Below are positions 4,536 through 8,777 of a stretch of 8,777 bases of DNA, one piece after another. The position numbers were made by a program, and so were the translations under genes. Position 1 is the stretch's first letter, and each line of letters begins with the position of its first letter. The stretch is from SIG350 sp964520895 (GTDB lineage: Bacteria; Bacillota; Clostridia; TANB77; SIG350), in contig CAZFOR010000049.1 in assembly GCA_964520895.1 (NCBI GenBank), forward strand, positions 1-8,777, read 5' to 3'. The notes beneath the pieces are model-generated. The model was not told the DNA's origin. It saw only the letters and a program-made list of their open reading frames with translations, and did not search any database.

Positions 4536-7313
4536 TTATTCTTCAACATTTTCCTCAACTTTTTCATTTTCTTCTTGCATCTTCTCTAATTTTTTAATTA
4601 AATCATCTTGCTTTTGTAAATAAGTACCATAGCTTTCCCAATTTTGATTTGCAGCGGCTTCTTTCATACTGTTATTATTAGAAATTAATGTTTCTATTAT
4701 TCCATTAATAGTTTCAGTATTTTCAACTGTTATTTCTATTGTTTCTTGGTTTAATAGTTTTTGCATTGCCTCAGCAAACGTATCAGCAATTGCTAAATTG
4801 CTTCCATACGAAACAACTATCTTTTTAATAGCAGGTATTTGAGATTCATTCATTGCTGCTAAATATATTGGTTCAACATATAACAATGTATTATCAACTG
4901 GTACAATTACCATACTTCTAATAACACTAGAACCACCTGTATTCCACAAACTCAAATCTTTAGAAATCTCTGAATTTTGGTCTATTTGGTTATCTAACTG
5001 CATAGGTCCAACAATATTGCTATCTTTAGGGAAAGTATATAACTTAATCTTTCCATATTCTTGTTTATTTGATTTTACTGCAACCCATGATATCATATTC
5101 TTTCTATTATATGGTGTATATTGTTGCATTAAAGCAAATTCTTGTTTGCCATCAATATCTGTAAGCCCATAATATGGCGCCATATCCTCTTCTTTTGTTC
5201 CATTATTATGTGTTGCAGATGACCATAGGTCTTCATTTCTATAGAATATGTCAACATTTTCAACATGATATTTTTCTAATATATCTGATTGCATATTAAA
5301 TAAGTATTCCGGATATCTCATATGTTCCCATATATCATCAGATATTTCTTCTTCTAATGTAACAAATAGTTCTGGATACATCTTATAGTATGACATTACT
5401 ATTGGATCTTCCCTATCAACTATATAGAACTTTGTTGTTCCATCATATGCATCAATTAATACTTTAACTGAATTTCTAATATAGTTTAATTCCTTTTTAT
5501 ATGGTACACCATTGTCATATGTTTTATCTAATGTAGTAATTTGTGAATATGGGTATTGATTAGTTGTTGTATATGCATCAATAACCCAAACCAATTTTCC
5601 TTCATTTGTAATTACTAAATATGGATCATTGTCATACTCTAAAAATGGTGCTATTTTCTTTGCTCTTCCTACTACATTTCTATTAATTAATAATTTACTA
5701 TCATCTTTAATATATTGTGAATAAATTAATTTTGGATCAGCATTTTTTATTGCCATTAAAACTCTATTTCCAAAAGTTAAGTCAATTCCTGCATTACCTT
5801 TATATGTATATTCTTCTAAATTGTTTTCTTCATCAGGATAATCAAATTCTTTTATATTATTAGCCTTTACAACTACATTTTCCATTGTAAGCTCACCATA
5901 ATATATTCTAGGTTCTGTTATATTTATTCCATTGCTTGATATGTTTTGTGTAATATCTTTTACAATAAAGTTTGGATATCCATTATTATCAACTGAATTT
6001 ACAGGATTAATAACTAGACCATATCCATGTGTATATTGAAATCTTTTATTAATATAGTTTTTATCTTTTAATAATGATTGATCCAACTCTCTTGCTGATA
6101 TAAACACTGCTGTTTTAACACCATCTATATCATATACACCTATATCACTATCATTAAAATTATAATATCCTTTTAATGTTTGATATTGATTTAAAACCTT
6201 TAATGTTGAGAAATAATCTACTATTCTAATATTATCAATTACTTGTTTATTAGCCTCAACTAACTCTGGTGTTAATTCATTTTTTACATTATACACTTCT
6301 TCATCAATATCTAAATCATATCCTTGTTTTGTATATTCCATATTATATTCTATGTATTTTCTTTCAAATTCTAATTCATTTGGAGATACAATAAATGTAT
6401 TTGTAAATCCAGTAACAATTCCATTTAAAATTAATACCCCTGGAATAACAGCTAATGCAATAGCTGATTTTTTTATTTTATTTCTTCTTAGTAATATTGC
6501 TGATACTATTATACACAATATAGTTATATATGGAAGTGCAATATATACATATCTTGATATATTAGTATTTACAAAACCTGACCCAACTAAATATGATAAC
6601 TTTTCTCCAACTTTTGTTTCTAAGAACCTTGAAAACACTAGGTTTTCAACACCTAAATAAAACCCAAAAACTCTAACAATTAAGAACATAATAATATTTA
6701 TAAAGTTATGTGCTATAAATGATGAATCTTTAAGAGTTTTTCTTTCAATACCTTCTGATATTAATATACTAAGTCCAACAATATAATATGCTATTGTATA
6801 AATAATAATACCTACTAATAATGTACTCATACTTTGAACTAACATTAAATAAAATGGTCTTTGAAATATAAAGTATCCTATATTTTTACCAAAAATCGGA
6901 TCATTTACATTAAACCATGTCGCATTTAAACATGATAACACTGTTGCATAATTATTTGTTGCAAATATATATCCACCTATTAGAGCAATGATTATTGCTA
7001 ATGATTTATTTGGTGTTTTTAAATAACTTGCATTTTCTTTTACACAAATGTTTTTTAGTCCTCTTCTAATGAAAATATTTGTAAGATAAATCGCTACATA
7101 TATTACAACAGAACTTATTAACATCAAAATTCCTTTTGTTTTAATATTTGTCCAAAAAACAGAAACAAAATTTTCACCTATTTCCATATATTCTAAATAT
7201 TCAATTCGTAGTCCTACAAATGTTCCAATTGCAAATATAATCGCAAATAATGCAAATATAATCATTGCAATTGTTCTTAGTTTAATTTTATTTTTAAACA
7301 ACACTATATTCAT
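4536..7313 (-). CDS. UPF0182 family membrane protein of unknown function
   Basis: A 925-residue member of the UPF0182 family (PF03699-type), large bacterial membrane proteins with no established function. The N-terminal third has about seven hydrophobic segments (near 13-34, 61-82, 104-120, 151-184, 204-222, 255-275 and 283-302). They are followed by the conserved PNELEFERKYIEYNMEYTK stretch (311-329) and a large hydrophilic, probably extracytoplasmic domain. Family signatures there include the SWVAVKSN and YGKIKLYTFPK region and DLSLWNTGGSSVIRSMVIVPVDNTLLYVEPIYLAA. The C-terminus has the usual NWESYGTYLQKQDDLIKKLEKM helix (near 891-912) and a short acidic tail. Length is normal. No cleavable signal peptide is seen; the first membrane segment is probably an anchor. 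It starts at ATG 7313 after AGGAGG, nine bases after the ftsY stop, so it is in an operon with ftsY. That linkage may reflect shared dependence on membrane insertion, but this is speculation. Confidence 0.93.
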   Translation of the reverse strand: MNIVLFKNKIKLRTIAMIIFALFAIIFAIGTFVGLRIEYLEYMEIGENFVSVFWTNIKTKGILMLISSVVIYVAIYLTNIFIRRGLKNICVKENASYLKTPNKSLAIIIALIGGYIFATNNYATVLSCLNATWFNVNDPIFGKNIGYFIFQRPFYLMLVQSMSTLLVGIIIYTIAYYIVGLSILISEGIERKTLKDSSFIAHNFINIIMFLIVRVFGFYLGVENLVFSRFLETKVGEKLSYLVGSGFVNTNISRYVYIALPYITILCIIVSAILLRRNKIKKSAIALAVIPGVLILNGIVTGFTNTFIVSPNELEFERKYIEYNMEYTKQGYDLDIDEEVYNVKNELTPELVEANKQVIDNIRIVDYFSTLKVLNQYQTLKGYYNFNDSDIGVYDIDGVKTAVFISARELDQSLLKDKNYINKRFQYTHGYGLVINPVNSVDNNGYPNFIVKDITQNISSNGINITEPRIYYGELTMENVVVKANNIKEFDYPDEENNLEEYTYKGNAGIDLTFGNRVLMAIKNADPKLIYSQYIKDDSKLLINRNVVGRAKKIAPFLEYDNDPYLVITNEGKLVWVIDAYTTTNQYPYSQITTLDKTYDNGVPYKKELNYIRNSVKVLIDAYDGTTKFYIVDREDPIVMSYYKMYPELFVTLEEEISDDIWEHMRYPEYLFNMQSDILEKYHVENVDIFYRNEDLWSSATHNNGTKEEDMAPYYGLTDIDGKQEFALMQQYTPYNRKNMISWVAVKSNKQEYGKIKLYTFPKDSNIVGPMQLDNQIDQNSEISKDLSLWNTGGSSVIRSMVIVPVDNTLLYVEPIYLAAMNESQIPAIKKIVVSYGSNLAIADTFAEAMQKLLNQETIEITVENTETINGIIETLISNNNSMKEAAANQNWESYGTYLQKQDDLIKKLEKMQEENEKVEENVEE

Positions 7314-7322
7314 CTCTCCCTC

Positions 7323-8225
7323 CTATATTATGGCATCAACAAATTGTTTTGCATTAAATATTTCCATATCATCAATTTGTTCACCCACACCAATATATTT
7401 TACTGGTATTTTTAATTCTGATACTACTGCTAGTACGAATCCACCTTTTGATGTCCCATCCATCTTAGTAAGTATTATTCCCGTAACTTTTGCAGTTTCA
7501 GAAAACAATTTTGTTTGTGAAATAGCATTTTGCCCTGTTGTTCCATCTAATACTAGTAATGTTTCTTTCGAACAATTCTCTATTTCTTTATCTATTATTC
7601 TATTTATTTTTGCAAGCTCTTCCATTAATTCTTTTTTATTATGTAATCTTCCTGCAGTATCTACTATCAAAACATCATAGTTTTGCTCTTTAGCTTTTTT
7701 TATAGCATCAAAAACAACTGATGCAGGATCTGCTCCTTCATTCTTCTTAATTATATCAACATTAGCTCTGGTTGTCCATACTTCAAGTTGCTCAACTGCT
7801 GCTGCCCTAAAAGTATCTGCTGCTGCAACCAATACTTTTTTGCCTTGTTTCCTTAAATTATTAGCCATCTTTCCAATTGAAGTAGTTTTACCAACACCAT
7901 TTACCCCTATAACTAATATAACTGATAATTTACCTGATAAATCCAATTCTTCATCTGAATTATCAAATACTTTTATCATTTCTTCTTTTAGTAAGCCTTT
8001 AACTTCATCTGCATCACTGATATTTTTTAGTTTTATTTCATTTCTTAAGTTGTTTATAATTTTAACACTTGTATCAACACCAATATCAGACATTATTAAA
8101 ACTTCTTCTAAACTATCTAAAAGCTCTTCATCAACTTTTCTAAAGTTTTTTATAACATTATTTATTTTGCTATCAATTGATTCTTTCGTTTTATTTAGTC
8201 TTTCTTTTAACTTATCAAAAAACAT
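7323..8225 (-). CDS. ftsY: Signal recognition particle receptor FtsY
   Basis: FtsY is the membrane-associated SRP GTPase receptor; with Ffh it delivers ribosomes making membrane proteins to the Sec translocon. The 300-residue protein has the helical N domain (about 1-95) and then the NG GTPase with every motif intact: G1 GVNGVGKTT (107-115), DTFRAAA (137-143), G3 DTAGR (189-193), G4 TKMD (253-256) and the closing GVGEQ (279-283). The linking ALLVLDGTTGQNA-type segment is also present. There is no acidic A domain; the protein starts with FFDKLKERL, a short amphipathic helix suited to membrane binding, as in many Gram-positive FtsY. TKMDGTSKGGF differs slightly from the commoner TKLDGTAKGG. It starts at ATG 8225 six bases after AAAGGAG and is first in an operon with the UPF0182 gene. 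The usual neighbours smc, ylxM and ffh are absent. Confidence 0.97.
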   Translation of the reverse strand: MFFDKLKERLNKTKESIDSKINNVIKNFRKVDEELLDSLEEVLIMSDIGVDTSVKIINNLRNEIKLKNISDADEVKGLLKEEMIKVFDNSDEELDLSGKLSVILVIGVNGVGKTTSIGKMANNLRKQGKKVLVAAADTFRAAAVEQLEVWTTRANVDIIKKNEGADPASVVFDAIKKAKEQNYDVLIVDTAGRLHNKKELMEELAKINRIIDKEIENCSKETLLVLDGTTGQNAISQTKLFSETAKVTGIILTKMDGTSKGGFVLAVVSELKIPVKYIGVGEQIDDMEIFNAKQFVDAII

Positions 8226-8264
8226 CTCTAACTCCTTTATTTAAACTTATTTTCATACAACTGA

Positions 8265-8293
8265 ATTATACAATATATATCATATTTTTTAAA
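8265..8293 (-). promoter_or_regulatory. Probable sigma-A promoter for ftsY
   Basis: On the minus strand TATAAT (8270-8265) is a perfect -10 box. A weak -35 candidate, TTTAAA (8293-8288), stands 17 bases upstream. Transcription would start near 8258, about 33 bases before the start codon. The -10 is convincing; the -35 is poor. Confidence 0.5.
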
Positions 8294-8319
8294 TAGTTAT
8301 ATGCAAATAAATTTAAATA

Positions 8320-8345
8320 TGTGTCTATTTTAGCTTTAAGACACA
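8320..8345 (-). repeat. Second hairpin after rpmE
   Basis: TGTGTCT (8320-8326) and AGACACA (8339-8345) form a 7-bp stem with a 12-base loop directly abutting the larger rpmE hairpin. Read on the minus strand it is followed by an AU-rich, partly U-rich stretch. It may be a back-up terminator, or part of the ftsY upstream region. Confidence 0.4.
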
Positions 8346-8375
8346 AGAAAACATAGATATTATCTATGTTTTCTT
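8345..8375 (-). terminator. Hairpin terminator after rpmE
   Basis: A perfect 14-bp stem (8345-8358 with 8362-8375) with a 3-base loop lies 11 bases past the rpmE stop. The U-rich segment on the minus strand (TTTTCTT) forms the outer part of the stem, so the shorter inner hairpin ACATAGAT/ATCTATGT followed by GTTTTCTT may be the working terminator. The symmetry makes it potentially bidirectional. Confidence 0.65.
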
Positions 8376-8386
8376 ATGTACAAAAC

Positions 8387-8596
8387 TTATTTTTTATCTA
8401 TACCATATTTTTTCATGAATGCTTCTGCTCTGCTACCTTTTGCTCCACCTATATCTAATTTTCCTTTATAAAAAGGATGACATTGAGAACAACTTTCTAC
8501 TTTCAACACTTTTTTTGTTGAACGAGTTTTAAATGTGTTACCACAAGCACAGATTACTTCTGCTTCTTCATATTCTGGATGTATTCCTGCTTTCAT
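8387..8596 (-). CDS. rpmE: 50S ribosomal protein L31 (zinc-binding, cysteine-containing type)
   Basis: L31 sits at the central protuberance and helps bridge the two ribosomal subunits. The 69-residue protein is of normal length and opens with MKAGIHPEYEEAEVICACGNTF. Its four zinc ligands are C16, C18, C36 and C39, which marks it as the cysteine-containing type rather than the zinc-free paralogue made under zinc limitation. CSQCHPFYKGK is the family signature. The region after it (LDIGGAKGSRAEAFMKKYGI) departs from the commoner TAGRVEKFKKKYG pattern but keeps the basic helix. It starts at ATG 8596, seven bases after AGGTG. Monocistronic, with its own strong promoter and a terminator. The neighbours often found with rpmE in Firmicutes (rho, prmC, prfA) are absent from this window. 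Confidence 0.96.
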   Translation of the reverse strand: MKAGIHPEYEEAEVICACGNTFKTRSTKKVLKVESCSQCHPFYKGKLDIGGAKGSRAEAFMKKYGIDKK

Positions 8597-8664
8597 TTAA
8601 ATTCACCTACTTTCAATCGTATTATATATTTATTCTTTTTTCTTTTATATAATCATGCCATATA

Positions 8665-8693
8665 ATATTAACATAAATATATTGTTTTTTCAA
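8665..8693 (-). promoter_or_regulatory. Strong sigma-A promoter for rpmE
   Basis: On the minus strand TTGAAA (8693-8688) and TAATAT (8670-8665) are 17 bases apart, and the -10 box is preceded by TGT, giving an extended -10. Transcription would start near 8658, leaving a leader of about 60 AT-rich bases. No Zur-like operator is recognisable, as expected for the zinc-containing L31. Confidence 0.8.
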
Positions 8694-8777
8694 GTGTTTA
8701 TTATCAATTTCTATATTAATTTTTCAAATGATAAGTAAAAAGGTAAAAGCAAGTTTATAAAGATAAAATAGATTTTA

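Noticed and set aside
4219..4623. Plus-strand open frames across ruvA start and the UPF0182 terminator
   Set aside because: They run antisense through the ruvA start, its promoter and a terminator, have no recognisable motif and have composition expected of reverse-complement AT-rich DNA.
7330..8244. Plus-strand open frames opposite ftsY
   Set aside because: ftsY is certain on the other strand with all GTPase motifs; these frames are complementary shadows without ribosome binding sites.
8702..8733. Imperfect hairpin upstream of the rpmE promoter
   Set aside because: Eight AT-only pairs with a bulge and a 15-base AT loop are expected by chance in this composition; no neighbouring gene end supports a terminator.
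1..8777. CRISPR array, insertion sequence, phage genes, toxin-antitoxin or defence system
   Set aside because: No spaced direct repeats, transposase motifs, phage proteins or toxin/antitoxin-like pairs are visible; nearly all coding space is taken by core genes of uniform composition.

Overview
The window is strongly AT-rich chromosomal DNA using the standard bacterial code (TAA, TAG and TGA all act as stops). Strong purine-rich ribosome binding sites, sigma-A-like promoters, a type with-cysteines L31 protein and, above all, a yabG spore-coat protease gene point to an endospore-forming, low-GC Firmicute. The protein sequences look more like Clostridia than Bacilli. This placement is inference; no 16S or other typing marker is present.

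Layout, left to right. Positions 1-124 hold the yabG terminator and no supported gene. yabG (125-910, minus) lies divergently from a 50-codon zinc-ribbon gene (1150-1302, plus, TTG start), the only plus-strand gene. The 239-base gap between them holds both promoter regions. A shared bidirectional terminator (1318-1344) separates the zinc-ribbon gene from the convergent operon ruvA-rarA-metK (4364 down to 1364, minus), which has a very good promoter at 4429-4457. Next comes the ftsY-UPF0182 operon (8225 down to 4536, minus), ending in a terminator at 4478-4519. Last is monocistronic rpmE (8387-8596, minus) with a strong promoter at 8665-8693. No gene-free stretch exceeds 300 bases. The last 84 bases (8694-8777) show nothing beyond AT-rich DNA and a weak imperfect hairpin.

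How the genes work together. Most are core housekeeping genes: branch migration (RuvA), replication-fork maintenance (RarA), S-adenosylmethionine synthesis (MetK), membrane-protein targeting (FtsY) and the ribosome (L31). Two are less understood: the large UPF0182 membrane protein, co-transcribed with ftsY, and the small zinc-ribbon protein. YabG is a late sporulation protease and is probably expressed separately. The gene order is not the one usual in Bacillus or model clostridia: ruvB does not follow ruvA, and ffh/smc do not flank ftsY. I see no mobile element, CRISPR array, tRNA, rRNA or riboswitch, and no new multi-gene system. The most interesting signals are small regulatory ones: a possible self-occluding yabG ribosome binding site next to a sigma-K-like promoter, a structured leader before the zinc-ribbon gene, and a palindrome on the ruvA -35 box.
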